DNA from: CAZABG01 sp964460985
GTDB taxonomy: Bacteria; Chlamydiota; Chlamydiia; Chlamydiales; Parachlamydiaceae
Assembly (NCBI GenBank): GCA_964460985.1
Contig: CAYWQX010000008.1
Coordinates: forward strand, 4,548-68,547
DNA: 64,000 bases
Direction: 5' to 3'
Part shown: one piece after another, positions 1-7,579 of the stretch
Position numbering within the stretch: the first letter of the stretch is position 1
Layout: every line of letters starts with the position of its first letter
Notes under the pieces: generated by a model
Database searches by the model: none
The model's input: only the letters and a program-made list of their open reading frames with translations
Told to the model about the DNA's origin: nothing
Position numbers and translations under genes: made by a program

Positions 1-57
1 GGGCTCTTCTGCAAAAAGAGACATTAAAGGGAGAGCAAAAAGAATGGCTTTTTTCAT
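1..57 (-). CDS. 5' end of a putative secreted protein, cut by the window edge
   Basis: Reading leftward from the ATG at 57, 19 codons are visible before the window ends. They give a short basic start, a hydrophobic core and then LFA-EEP, which looks like a signal peptide with a signal peptidase I site. An AGGAGA ribosome binding site lies 6 nt upstream, inside the end of the preceding gene, whose stop codon is only 3 nt away, so the two genes are probably cotranscribed. The function cannot be told from this fragment. Confidence 0.55.
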   Translation of the reverse strand, partial: MKKAILFALPLMSLFAEEP

Positions 58-60
58 AGA

Positions 61-531
61 TTATCTCCTAGGTGTCACATATACCAAAATCACAATTACT
101 ATAGGGGTTAAAAGATCGGTATATAGAACAGCTCCCGCATTGCCGGCGCTCCCATTTCCCTCGTAAATGATTTGATTTAAGTGCCCTAGAAAAGCGAGAA
201 ATAAAAAGAGGGAGTAGCTTAAAGCGCTAGATACAAGATAGGCCCTTTCCTTCAAGAACAAGCTCATCCCGGCCATGATCCCAAAAGTCAGATTGGCAAA
301 TCCAAGCTCCCTTACAAAAGGGGAAAAAGGCCAGTTTAAATATTCAGCCACCGTTTCTCCATAGAAAATTTGTGTGAATCCCCCAAGGACTCCTTGGAGA
401 AACACATTAAAAAATACAACGGAGGGAAATAGATACTGAAGATAGCCTTTATGCGGCCACCAGGCCTTAAAAAAATAGGCAACTACAAAAGGGGATGCAA
501 AAATCAATAGATGAAAAATTTCAAAGTCCAT
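61..531 (-). CDS. Small integral membrane protein of unknown function
   Basis: A 156-residue, very hydrophobic protein with about four to five predicted membrane segments (roughly residues 6-22, 32-52, 70-90, 97-116 and 133-152) and no soluble domain. I see no catalytic motif. The short loops hold acidic and aromatic residues, as in small DUF-type membrane proteins; I do not assign a family. It ends 3 nt before a gene for a likely secreted protein (operon), and starts 14 nt from the divergent phosphatase gene at 546, so both promoters must share a very small space or lie inside coding sequence. Confidence 0.6.
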   Translation of the reverse strand: MDFEIFHLLIFASPFVVAYFFKAWWPHKGYLQYLFPSVVFFNVFLQGVLGGFTQIFYGETVAEYLNWPFSPFVRELGFANLTFGIMAGMSLFLKERAYLVSSALSYSLFLFLAFLGHLNQIIYEGNGSAGNAGAVLYTDLLTPIVIVILVYVTPRR

Positions 532-545
532 ATGTAGTTTAGTCT

Positions 546-1085
546 ATGAAGTTTTGGATTTTCCTCTTACTCTTTTTCTCTTTGCAAGGCGAGCCTGCCC
601 AGGTTTTGATTATTCGGCATGCTGAGAAACCTCCTGAAGGCGAGCATCTGGACCAAAAAGGAAGGGAAAGAGCTTTTGCTTTAGCTCCCTTCTTTTTAGG
701 GAGAGCAGAAGTTTTGGATTTTGGTCTCCCCGTCGCGATCTATGCGATGGGACAAAATCGGGAAGACAGCTCGCTAAGGCCGCAGGAAACGGTCCAGGAA
801 GTGGCAAAAGCTTTAAATCTGCAGCCGATCACACGGTTTAAAAAAGGAGATGAGGCTTTAATGGCAGAAGAGATTCTTCTGAACAAAGAGTACCATGGAA
901 AATCGATTCTCATTTGTTGGGAGCATCATAGCATTCAAGACATTGTAAAAGCGTTTAATTTTCCTGAGCCGCCAAAATGGCACGGCTCCGTGTTTGACCG
1001 AGTTTACAAACTGATCCTTGGCAATGGAAGCCGGGCGTTTTATAATCTGCCTCAAAGACTTCTTTTTGAGGACTCACCCCGCTAA
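546..1085 (+). CDS. Secreted histidine phosphatase superfamily protein
   Basis: A 179-residue protein. Residues 1-17 form a signal peptide (basic start, Leu/Phe-rich core). It is followed directly by LIIRHAEKP, the RHG/RHA motif of the histidine phosphatase (phosphoglycerate mutase-like) superfamily, with H25 as the expected phosphate-accepting histidine. LDQKGRERA resembles the usual 'LT..G..qA' segment, and WEHHSIQDIV near residue 122 can supply the second active-site histidine. The signal peptide implies action in the periplasm or outside the cell; the substrate is unknown. The 3' end overlaps the convergent membrane protein gene by 12 nt. Confidence 0.72.
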   Translation: MKFWIFLLLFFSLQGEPAQVLIIRHAEKPPEGEHLDQKGRERAFALAPFFLGRAEVLDFGLPVAIYAMGQNREDSSLRPQETVQEVAKALNLQPITRFKKGDEALMAEEILLNKEYHGKSILICWEHHSIQDIVKAFNFPEPPKWHGSVFDRVYKLILGNGSRAFYNLPQRLLFEDSPR

Positions 1086-1421
1086 GAGACAGCCCGCCCT
1101 TTGAGGAGTTTCATCGATCGGAAATAAAATGCTAAAGAGCGTTAAACTAAATGTCATAAATCCATGCAGGATGATTCCCATCAGACTGGAGGCAAAGAAA
1201 CCCACTAACTCTGGCTTCAGATGAGATAAAATCGCTAAAAAAGAGGCTCCGGAGAGAGCTGCAACTAATATTATTTTAAGATAGGGAAAAACGGTTTTTT
1301 GGGTGAGGGGGCGTGCGCCGAACACGACACTATAGCTCACAAGGGTTAAAGCGGATATTGTATCGAGGAGCGAAAATACCGAGAGGGCCAGAAATCCAAT
1401 CAAAAGGGTTTTTTGCTTCAT
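1074..1421 (-). CDS. Small hydrophobic membrane protein, unknown
   Basis: Started at the ATG at 1421 (MKQKTLLIGFLAL), giving 115 residues; a longer reading from 1490 adds a basic, non-hydrophobic leader and is less likely. Three to four hydrophobic segments (about residues 5-35, 47-65, 73-100) fill the protein. No motif is recognised. A GAGAG stretch upstream may serve as ribosome binding site. It lies downstream of mutM on the same strand with about 100 nt between, so it could be the last gene of that operon. It could also be a fortuitous frame, as hydrophobic frames are common. Confidence 0.45.
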   Translation of the reverse strand: MKQKTLLIGFLALSVFSLLDTISALTLVSYSVVFGARPLTQKTVFPYLKIILVAALSGASFLAILSHLKPELVGFFASSLMGIILHGFMTFSLTLFSILFPIDETPQRAGCLLAG

Positions 1422-1523
1422 CGAATGCGAGCTCTCTCGATGGATTTGACAGTGACTTCGTGTCCGGATGGTCATGATAGAGTTTGGCATCCGATGATTC
1501 TAGCTTGGGAGATCTTTTATTTT

Positions 1524-2312
1524 CTAGGATCCTTTAGGCTGGCAATGGGGACAGAAGTGAGTGCTTCGTTGAGCTACCACGATCCTTTGGATAGGAGTAG
1601 AACATCTAGGACAGGGGTTTCCGGTTAATCTAAACACTTGCAGGCGATGCTGGTGATCTCCTGAAGAGCCATCGACCTGATAAAAATTAGAGAGCCCTTT
1701 TCCAAGAGAGGTCCCTTTCGTCTCTAAACCTCTCTTAAGCACGAGTCTGATAGCTTTTAATAGCCGGGCAGCTTCAGCCACGTTAAGAAGATTTTTAAGG
1801 GGATGAAGTTGAGCCTCAAACAGCGCTTCATCAACATAAATGTTCCCAAGGCCCGCTATAAAGGATTGATCTAGTAAAAGCGGTTTTAAGGCCCTTTTGT
1901 GGCGGACGAAGTGTTCCGGTAAAAGGGAGGAGTCAAATGGTTCAGGTCCCAGCTTCCCAAGAATGTCTTCAGGGTGATTAGTTAGAACAAACCTTCCGAA
2001 TTTACGGGTATCGTGGTAACGAAGTTCCTTCTTTTTAAAAAAGAGAATGAGATGCTCATGTTTTTTTACAGGTTCATGGGTGTAGTAAAATCTCCCTGTC
2101 ATTCTCAAATGAACAAACAAAGTATAGCCGTTCGATAACTCGAATAAGATATATTTTCCTCTTCGATAAATCTTTTGGATGGTGGTATGAACGATGTTTT
2201 CAGCTTTACCCTTAAAGATTTTTGGGAAAAGGACGGTGAGTCCCAAGATTTTCTCCCCTTCCAAATCTTTCAAGGCATGAGCCACGGTTTCTACTTCAGG
2301 AAGTTCTGGCAT
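1524..2312 (-). CDS. mutM: Formamidopyrimidine-DNA glycosylase (Fpg/MutM)
   Basis: A 262-residue base-excision repair enzyme that removes 8-oxoguanine and other oxidised purines and nicks the DNA by beta/delta elimination. The N-terminus PELPEVETV is the family signature: Pro2 is the catalytic nucleophile after Met removal and Glu3 is essential. RRGKYILFEL carries the conserved Lys53. Near the C-terminus two CxxC pairs (CPRC ... CPHC, about residues 234-257) form the zinc finger. Length is typical. Its start overlaps the upstream membrane protein gene by 22 nt, so it is expressed from that operon. I do not recall a mutM in classical Chlamydiaceae. Confidence 0.95.
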   Translation of the reverse strand: MPELPEVETVAHALKDLEGEKILGLTVLFPKIFKGKAENIVHTTIQKIYRRGKYILFELSNGYTLFVHLRMTGRFYYTHEPVKKHEHLILFFKKKELRYHDTRKFGRFVLTNHPEDILGKLGPEPFDSSLLPEHFVRHKRALKPLLLDQSFIAGLGNIYVDEALFEAQLHPLKNLLNVAEAARLLKAIRLVLKRGLETKGTSLGKGLSNFYQVDGSSGDHQHRLQVFRLTGNPCPRCSTPIQRIVVAQRSTHFCPHCQPKGS

Positions 2313-2698
2313 AAATAAGGCACTCGTTTTGATTCAGGAATGGGGTCAAAAAAGTATTCCAGCCATTTAAAAAAAGTATAGATCGCAATTTGTGCAACTA
2401 TTATCAGCATAAATCTCGTCAGTATCATACTAGCAAAACGAAAATTTGGATTCATGAGACTTAAGGCATACACTGTTTTCTCAATTATACAAGCAAAAAA
2501 CAGCTCTTTTAAGGGGATAGTTTTTTTAATTCTTAAATAATAAGCTGCAGGGATACTCAACCAAAAAAAGTTTTTATCAGTAAATAAAAGAGAGGTCATT
2601 AAGGTTATAACGGTTAAGCCTCGTATGATCTTTTCCCTAAACTCAGCCTCTTTTATAGCTTTGCGGTAAGGATGAATCGTTTTTAATTCAATCATCAT
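2291..2698 (-). CDS. Membrane protein, paralogue 1 of a local three-gene family
   Basis: I place the start at the ATG at 2698 (MMIELKTIHPYRKA) because it overlaps the restored stop of the upstream paralogue (TAATG) and has GAAGGA just before it; a longer start at 2725 is possible. It has about 135 residues. The N-terminal PYRKAIKEAEFREKI followed by a hydrophobic stretch, a short aromatic turn and IPAAYYLRIK matches the layout of the genes at 2698-3095 and 3463-3858 (PYRR..., IPLGEL). Membrane segments lie about residues 27-55, 68-80 and 92-112. The function is unknown; it overlaps mutM by 22 nt. Confidence 0.6.
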   Translation of the reverse strand: MMIELKTIHPYRKAIKEAEFREKIIRGLTVITLMTSLLFTDKNFFWLSIPAAYYLRIKKTIPLKELFFACIIEKTVYALSLMNPNFRFASMILTRFMLIIVAQIAIYTFFKWLEYFFDPIPESKRVPYLCQNFLK

Positions 2699-3095
2699 TA
2701 TTCCTTCATATTTAGGTTGTAGCATTTTCTGCCAAAGAGCCTTTTTTCGACTACTTTTAAAGCGAAATATAAAAAGAAGCTAAGCCATGAAATAGAGGAG
2801 ATCAAAGTGTAAACTTCCAAAAAGGGGGAGAGGAGGGGTAAGGCTTCTGTTCCTTTTACCAATAGGTAAAAAAAGTCAGTTCACAGGTGAAAATCGATAG
2901 GGGTTTCGATCTTGCATAAACCTCTGCCAGTGGAATTGCAAAAAAATAATTGAGCTTGCGAAGGGTCCATAAAATAACTAAAGAGACGGCTGCTGCTACC
3001 CATTTAATTTTTAAATCTCTTGTGTATGCGAGATCTCTATCTTTACGAAGATAGGGCGTTTCGTTTAACAAAGAGGTAGGCTGAATTCTTGGCAT
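2698..3095 (-). pseudogene. Membrane protein, paralogue 2, interrupted by a -1 frameshift at a T7 run
   Basis: The first frame (2856-3095) encodes PYLRKDRDLAYTRDL, hydrophobic segments and IPLAEVYARSK, then runs to a stop 4 codons after a run of seven T (minus strand; A7 at 2868-2874 on plus). Shifting -1 at that run opens a frame that continues to a stop at 2698-2700. It encodes SWLSFFLYFALKVVEKRLFG and RKCYN, closely parallel to paralogue 3 at 3463-3858 (SYLSFITYVMLKAIERLFYG, KTCYR). The restored protein (~132 residues) has the same length as paralogue 3 and its stop overlaps the next start as TAATG. Either a one-base deletion, a sequencing error, or slippage at the homopolymer. Confidence 0.7.
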
Positions 3096-3127
3096 GTGTT
3101 ATGTGAAAAAAAGTTTTAGGAGAGCAT

Positions 3128-3466
3128 ATGGTAAAAGTCAGGTTTTTGCAAATTCTACTATTGGTGTTAGCCCTCAATCTTGGCTTTATGATCTTGTGGG
3201 GTTCCAATCAGGAATCGATTATCGAGGCTTTTTCACGTCTTTTTCCAGAGACTTGGTTTAAAATCACTCTATTTGACCTATACTTGGGCCTTATCCTTTT
3301 CTCCCTATGGGTTCTGGTCAGAGAGCCTTTTTGGAAAGCGGCTCTTTGGATTATAGGCTTTATATTTTTGGGCAATTTTCTCACAGCGATTTACACGATT
3401 TGGTCTTTAAATCGTTTGAAGAAGGAGACCAAGTTGTCCGATTGGTTTGTAGGTCTTACGAGTTAG
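3128..3466 (+). CDS. Three-TM membrane protein (DUF1475-like)
   Basis: A 112-residue protein with three membrane segments (about 5-24, 46-63, 70-95) and a short charged C-terminus (SLNRLKKETK). The pattern of a small protein ending in an 'AIY.IWSL..LK' helix recalls the DUF1475 family, but that is a tentative match from memory. A TTTTAGGAG sequence lies just upstream of the ATG at 3128. It is inserted between paralogue 2 and paralogue 3 of the local membrane family and its stop overlaps the convergent paralogue 3 by 4 nt. Confidence 0.55.
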   Translation: MVKVRFLQILLLVLALNLGFMILWGSNQESIIEAFSRLFPETWFKITLFDLYLGLILFSLWVLVREPFWKAALWIIGFIFLGNFLTAIYTIWSLNRLKKETKLSDWFVGLTS

Positions 3467-3858
3467 TCTAACAATCGATTCGCATTACGATAACAGGTTT
3501 TACCGTAAAATAGTCGTTCAATTGCTTTTAACATAACATAAGTAATAAAGCTTAGATAAGACAGCACAAAAATAAAGTAATAGGTTTGTCTTATAGGATC
3601 TATTACGGTCGGATTAAAATGAGCGCAAAAAAACAATCCAAAGGCAATGGTCACTCCAGGAATGACAACGGTTTTATGTTTATAAACAACAAAAAGCTCA
3701 CCTAAAGGGATTGTATAAAAGTAGTTGATCCTATCGATGCATTTAAAAGCAATCAGGCATATGACCGCAGTCGATGCCTTAATGAAGATATCCCGTTTAA
3801 AGGCGGCAGATTTTACTGTTCTTCTGTAAGGGATGGAATGATGTTCAACAAGATGCAT
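3463..3858 (-). CDS. Membrane protein, paralogue 3 of the local family
   Basis: A 131-residue protein. N-terminal IPYRRTVKSAAFKRDI precedes a hydrophobic segment, then DRINYFYTIPLGEL, two further hydrophobic stretches and an amphipathic basic C-terminus (KAIERLFYGKTCYR). It shares this layout and short identities with the two genes at 2291-2698 and 2698-3095. About four membrane segments (roughly 28-45, 66-82, 94-118) are likely. No known function. The conserved basic-aromatic C-terminus of paralogues 2 and 3 suggests a shared structure and not merely hydrophobic similarity. Confidence 0.62.
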   Translation of the reverse strand: MHLVEHHSIPYRRTVKSAAFKRDIFIKASTAVICLIAFKCIDRINYFYTIPLGELFVVYKHKTVVIPGVTIAFGLFFCAHFNPTVIDPIRQTYYFIFVLSYLSFITYVMLKAIERLFYGKTCYRNANRLLD

Positions 3859-3909
3859 GCTCGAATATCGTAACCCAAAAAATCAAAAGGGGCAAAACAA
3901 TTCAGTTTT

Positions 3910-4131
3910 TTAATCGGTCCAGCTTTGGCAGGTAGGGCATCTCGAAAAGGGGTCGGTCACATCTTTTAAAAAGGGAGAATGGCAGTATTCACACACCACC
4001 AATTTCGTAGAAGAGAGCTTCAGCTTCTTTTTTTTCTTTCTTAAATGAAAGTAAAGCCATACTCCCATCCAACTTAATGTCATGATACATAAGTAAAGAA
4101 GGCATATTTCACCCCAGGTGAGTTCAATCAT
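3910..4131 (-). CDS. Single-TM protein with a C-terminal zinc ribbon
   Basis: A 73-residue protein: one membrane helix (about residues 6-29), a lysine-rich stop-transfer segment (LRKKKKKLK), then two CxxC pairs (CEYC ... CPTC, about residues 48-69) that form a likely zinc ribbon on the cytoplasmic side. It overlaps the end of the TonB-like gene by 8 nt and so is probably the last gene of the TPR-exbB-exbD-tonB-like operon. What the ribbon binds is unknown. Confidence 0.6.
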   Translation of the reverse strand: MIELTWGEICLLYLCIMTLSWMGVWLYFHLRKKKKKLKLSSTKLVVCEYCHSPFLKDVTDPFSRCPTCQSWTD

Positions 4132-4696
4132 AAAAAATGATCTCCCCGGAAGTCACAAAGGACGAGGCAATAGGTTTGAATTTAAGTCCTGTCAGCCACT
4201 TTTCCGTCTCCTCAGATATTTTTGAAGTCGATTCATAGTAAAATAGCTCCCCTGTAAGATCTTTAATTTTGAGAGTGGCTGTAAAACTTTCCTTGGGAAG
4301 GAAACGGGGTGTTTCAAGCAATCGATCCTGTAAATTTTTACTTAATGTAAATCCTCTCAGACTATTTTGGGGCTCCACTTTATACAGAAAGGTGTGTCCC
4401 AAGGAGGAGGGCTGAGGAGATGCACTATAATACTGAGGTAAAGGAGGGGGAGGAAAAGAGTCTTCAAAAGGTTCCGAGTCTAATTTTACGGTCAGATTCG
4501 AGAGTAAAAAGGCTATATTTTGCACCTTTTCAGGTTGATAAGGGATGAGCCACTCTTTGATGGTTATGGTAGAAAGGGCAAGGAGGTGAAACAGAAAAGC
4601 GATGAATAATCCGATTTTCAGCTCGCGGGTGAAAAATCGGTTTTTCTCCCTGAGGGTGATCCTGATTTGACGATGATCTTTTTCAACTTTCAGCAC
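4124..4696 (-). CDS. TonB/TolA-like periplasmic energy-transducer protein
   Basis: A 190-residue protein starting at GTG (4696), overlapping exbD by 14 nt. A charged cytoplasmic N-terminus of ~27 residues is followed by one membrane helix (about 28-45), a proline-rich stretch (FPPPPLPQ near 84), and a C-terminal domain ending in an LTGLKFKP-like segment comparable to the C-terminal strand of TonB domains. Topology and position after exbB and exbD argue for the TonB/TolA partner, which transmits inner-membrane proton-motive force to the envelope. Sequence identity to TonB is not evident, so the call rests on architecture and context. Confidence 0.6.
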   Translation of the reverse strand: MLKVEKDHRQIRITLREKNRFFTRELKIGLFIAFLFHLLALSTITIKEWLIPYQPEKVQNIAFLLSNLTVKLDSEPFEDSFPPPPLPQYYSASPQPSSLGHTFLYKVEPQNSLRGFTLSKNLQDRLLETPRFLPKESFTATLKIKDLTGELFYYESTSKISEETEKWLTGLKFKPIASSFVTSGEIIFYD

Positions 4697-5108
4697 TTTG
4701 ATAACTCAAGCGGATAGGTAATTTTAGCTCTAAAGCAGTTGAAAACATTTTCAGAAAAAGGTCATAGGGAACGGTTCTATCAATGCTCAAAACAATGGTA
4801 GGATCGGGGTTTCCGGCCGCTTTTACAAAAGAGACTTCTCTCGCTAACGCCTCCTTTAATGTTTGAAAGTCGTGGATTGCTTTTTTAGACCCCACATAGA
4901 TCACTTGGTTAGCATCCATAATGACCAATACCTGGGTTAAGATGGGTTCGGTGTTATCTGTAAGCTTGGGGTTTTCAATTTTTAATGATTTTAAGGGGAG
5001 GACATTCGATGTCACCAAAAAGAAGATGAGCAAAAGGAAGATCACGTCCACGAGAGGGGTCAAGTCGATGAGATTATGTTCCCTTTTAAGGCGGGTTTTA
5101 AATTTCAT
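4683..5108 (-). CDS. exbD: ExbD/TolR family biopolymer transport protein
   Basis: The start is the ATG at 5108 (MKFKTRLKREHNLIDLTPLVDV), giving 141 residues; earlier codons overlap exbB and do not resemble the family. LIDLTPLVDVIFLLLIFFLV is the family hallmark: the Asp in 'PLVDV' lies at the start of the single membrane helix and is the proton-carrying residue in ExbD/TolR. The C-terminal ~100 residues form the periplasmic domain. It overlaps exbB by 11 nt and the TonB-like gene by 14 nt, so translation is probably coupled. It works with ExbB as the stator/motor. Confidence 0.88.
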   Translation of the reverse strand: MKFKTRLKREHNLIDLTPLVDVIFLLLIFFLVTSNVLPLKSLKIENPKLTDNTEPILTQVLVIMDANQVIYVGSKKAIHDFQTLKEALAREVSFVKAAGNPDPTIVLSIDRTVPYDLFLKMFSTALELKLPIRLSYQSAES

Positions 5109-5727
5109 CCCTAAATACCATAAGATCAACGATTTCAGAAGCCGAGGTTTGCATCTCCAGCGTGAAGCTTTCCACTTGAGAGACGATATAATTGTAGGCC
5201 ACGATGCAGGGGATCGCAACGACTAAGCCCATAGCGGTCGTAATTAATGCAAATTCCATCGCCTCGCCAATTTTAGCCGCTGAAATATCAACTAAGCCGG
5301 AAATACGCATCTCTTCGAAGGCTTGAATAAATCCAAGGACGGTTCCGAGGAGTCCTATAAGAGGGGCAATCGTTGCGATGATAGATAGAATTTTCCCGTT
5401 TTTTTCGAGCTCTGCAATTTCTATCAATCCTTGAATTTCAATGGCGCTTTCAATTTCTTCTTTCGACCTCGTGTATTTTACAAGACCTGCTTTGACGATA
5501 TGGGCCACCGGACCGCCCGTATTTTCACAGATCGAGATCGCCTCTACCATATTGCCGCTTTGAATGGCTTTTCTTAAATTGAGAATAAGAGTGTTTACGT
5601 CCTTTTCAGATTTTTTTAAGAAAAGAAACCGCTCTATAAAAATGGTGACCGCTATCATCGACAAAAGGGCGATGAGGGCAATAATTAGATTAAAACTGTT
5701 GAACAGGCTGCTACTCAAGATGACCAT
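5098..5727 (-). CDS. exbB: ExbB/TolQ/MotA-family proton channel protein
   Basis: A 209-residue protein with a membrane helix at about 10-32, a long cytoplasmic helical loop (SIEIQGLIEIAELEKNGKIL) and two further helices around residues 112-135 and 155-178. IATIAPLIGLLGTVLGFIQAF and GEAMEFALITTAMGLVVAIP are the conserved MotA/TolQ/ExbB channel segments. With ExbD it forms the proton-driven motor that energises outer-membrane or envelope processes. Its start overlaps the stop of the upstream TPR gene by 17 nt. A similar exbB-exbD pair is known from Chlamydiaceae. Confidence 0.9.
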   Translation of the reverse strand: MVILSSSLFNSFNLIIALIALLSMIAVTIFIERFLFLKKSEKDVNTLILNLRKAIQSGNMVEAISICENTGGPVAHIVKAGLVKYTRSKEEIESAIEIQGLIEIAELEKNGKILSIIATIAPLIGLLGTVLGFIQAFEEMRISGLVDISAAKIGEAMEFALITTAMGLVVAIPCIVAYNYIVSQVESFTLEMQTSASEIVDLMVFRDEI

Positions 5728-7579
5728 ATTTTTCCTTCCATGCTAAAGAGGCCTTTTCGCCCCATTCTCCCCCTTTGGACTTCACCGCTTCAAGCTGCCG
5801 TCTGGCAAGATCTTCTCTTCCCTGTCTCTCATACAAGCAAGCTCTTTTATACATCGCTTCAATCCTTTTTTGAGAAACGCCATTTTCATTGACCGCTTCC
5901 GAGAGGGTAAGAAGGGCCTGATCCAAATCTCCTAGGGCTTCGAAAGCCTCGCTTTTTAAAATTTTTCCATGCAGTTTTTCATCGATTGAAAGAATGTCCG
6001 TCTCTTTTAAATGATCTAAAGCCTTTTTTGGATCCTTAGGAAGCGCGATTTCGGCAAGAAGAAGAGAGGCTCTCGCTTTGTTTTCTAAATCCATCTCTTC
6101 CAAATGGCTCAAAAGAAAGGGCTCCGGATTCTCCCCTTTCATTTTAAGAAGTTTCGCCCAAAAAAGGTAGGCTTCGCTTTTGCCTTTTAAGCTTAAAGGC
6201 TCTTTTAAAAGCTGCTGAAGAACATCGATTGCATAGGCGGCATATATTTTTCTTTTGGCATCCTGGCTCGTCTCGGCTATCAGCATAAGTGTTTTAGCCC
6301 TTTCTAATATGGCCTCTTGCTTTAAAGCCTGATAGTACTCTTTCTGGGTGATAGGAATGGCAACTTCATTAAAGCGTGTTTCAACCTCTTGAAAGTAGTC
6401 GATCGCCTGGGTCAGATTTTTTGGGTGGGACTTTTTCCGCGGATGTTTTAAATCAAGCCCCATTAAATAGTAGGCATTGAGCACCAAGGGAGATTGGGGA
6501 AAGTCTTTAACAAATTGGTTGAGGTGTTTAAGGGCTCTTTTTTCACCATATATATAGTCGTGGTAGCTATAGAGTTCGAAAGAAACTTCCGCATGGTGAG
6601 CGGTGTTTTTAAGTTTCAGGTACTCAAGTCTTGCTTGCTTGGCTTTTTCTTGATCTTTCTTTTTTTCTAATAGTCGAATGGTGGCAAAAAGAGCTTTTTC
6701 ATAATCGGCTCCTTTCAAAGCTTCCTTTAAATAGTATTCAGCTTTGTCCTCCTGATTGAGGGAAAGATAGCTTAAACCCATGAGATAATCGTTCTTGAGG
6801 GAGGAGAGTTCATTCATTTTCTGAATGCTCAAGGCAGGAAAGCTAAGAGCCATCTTTTCAAGAGTATAGGGATTTACACTCATTTCGAAAGCCTCTTTCC
6901 ATTTTTGAGGATCCGATTCTAGTTCGACGATGAGCCGCGACTTTAAATAAGGGGTCAGATTTTTGGAGTCTTCTTTATTCCCGGTGAGAAGGGAGATATA
7001 GTATTGATCGATCGGATAGCCTCGTCTTTTTAACTTGTCGAGGAGGTTTTTCTTTTTCTCGAGAAGGGCAGGCCCATTTTCGATCTTTCCCCATTCATAT
7101 AATAGACGAGCTTCTTGAGTAAGGGTCAAAGGACCTTTTAAACTGAGGGAGAATTCTTTGAGATCGATCAAACGATCAATCATAATCTCTGTTTTTAGAG
7201 AGGAGTTTAAGCCTTGAAAGAGCTGAATCATCTTTTTCGGATCGGTCTCTTCCATGGCTTTTAAAAGCTCGCTATTTACTTCAGGAAGAGGAGAAATCAT
7301 TAGTTTTTTGCCCAGAAGATAGCATCTTATCTTCGCCTCTTCGGCGTAACTTTCAGGATGGTTCAGATATTTTTCATACGCCTTGAAACTCGGTTCATAT
7401 AAGCCCGCCTCTTCGCAAGCGACCGCCCAAAAGAAAAGGTCGTCGCCATGAAGACTTTCAGGTGTCGTTTTGAGGGCTTTTTCATAATCGCCGTCCAGAA
7501 TAAAGGCTTCTAGTGATTGATCCAATGACTCAAGGCAAGGGGAGGAAATGAGGCTCAAAATGATTAAACTCGTTCGCAT
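5711..7579 (-). CDS. Secreted TPR-repeat protein, first gene of the ExbBD operon
   Basis: A 622-residue protein with an N-terminal hydrophobic segment (about 3-15) that can act as a signal peptide, then an almost entirely helical chain with repeated TPR-like units, for example GDYEKALK (31-38), GLYEPSFKAYEKYL (59-72), EDKAEYYLKEALKG (near 280) and GDLDQALLTLSEAV (near 553). Such periplasmic TPR proteins in Tol/Exb contexts often scaffold envelope complexes (compare YbgF/CpoB), but the length is much greater and no specific function can be claimed. It heads the operon and faces hctA across a 299-nt spacer. Confidence 0.65.
   Translation of the reverse strand: MRTSLIILSLISSPCLESLDQSLEAFILDGDYEKALKTTPESLHGDDLFFWAVACEEAGLYEPSFKAYEKYLNHPESYAEEAKIRCYLLGKKLMISPLPEVNSELLKAMEETDPKKMIQLFQGLNSSLKTEIMIDRLIDLKEFSLSLKGPLTLTQEARLLYEWGKIENGPALLEKKKNLLDKLKRRGYPIDQYYISLLTGNKEDSKNLTPYLKSRLIVELESDPQKWKEAFEMSVNPYTLEKMALSFPALSIQKMNELSSLKNDYLMGLSYLSLNQEDKAEYYLKEALKGADYEKALFATIRLLEKKKDQEKAKQARLEYLKLKNTAHHAEVSFELYSYHDYIYGEKRALKHLNQFVKDFPQSPLVLNAYYLMGLDLKHPRKKSHPKNLTQAIDYFQEVETRFNEVAIPITQKEYYQALKQEAILERAKTLMLIAETSQDAKRKIYAAYAIDVLQQLLKEPLSLKGKSEAYLFWAKLLKMKGENPEPFLLSHLEEMDLENKARASLLLAEIALPKDPKKALDHLKETDILSIDEKLHGKILKSEAFEALGDLDQALLTLSEAVNENGVSQKRIEAMYKRACLYERQGREDLARRQLEAVKSKGGEWGEKASLAWKEKYGHLE

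Noticed and set aside
1413..1628. Plus-strand ORF over the end of mutM and its spacer
   Set aside because: It is antisense to mutM for most of its length, lacks a ribosome binding site, and encodes no coherent domain.
2291..2725. Longer start at 2725 for membrane paralogue 1
   Set aside because: It would overlap 28 nt with the restored frame of paralogue 2, while the ATG at 2698 has a ribosome binding site and a TAATG junction.
4921..5226. Plus-strand frame across exbD/exbB
   Set aside because: Antisense to two well-supported genes.
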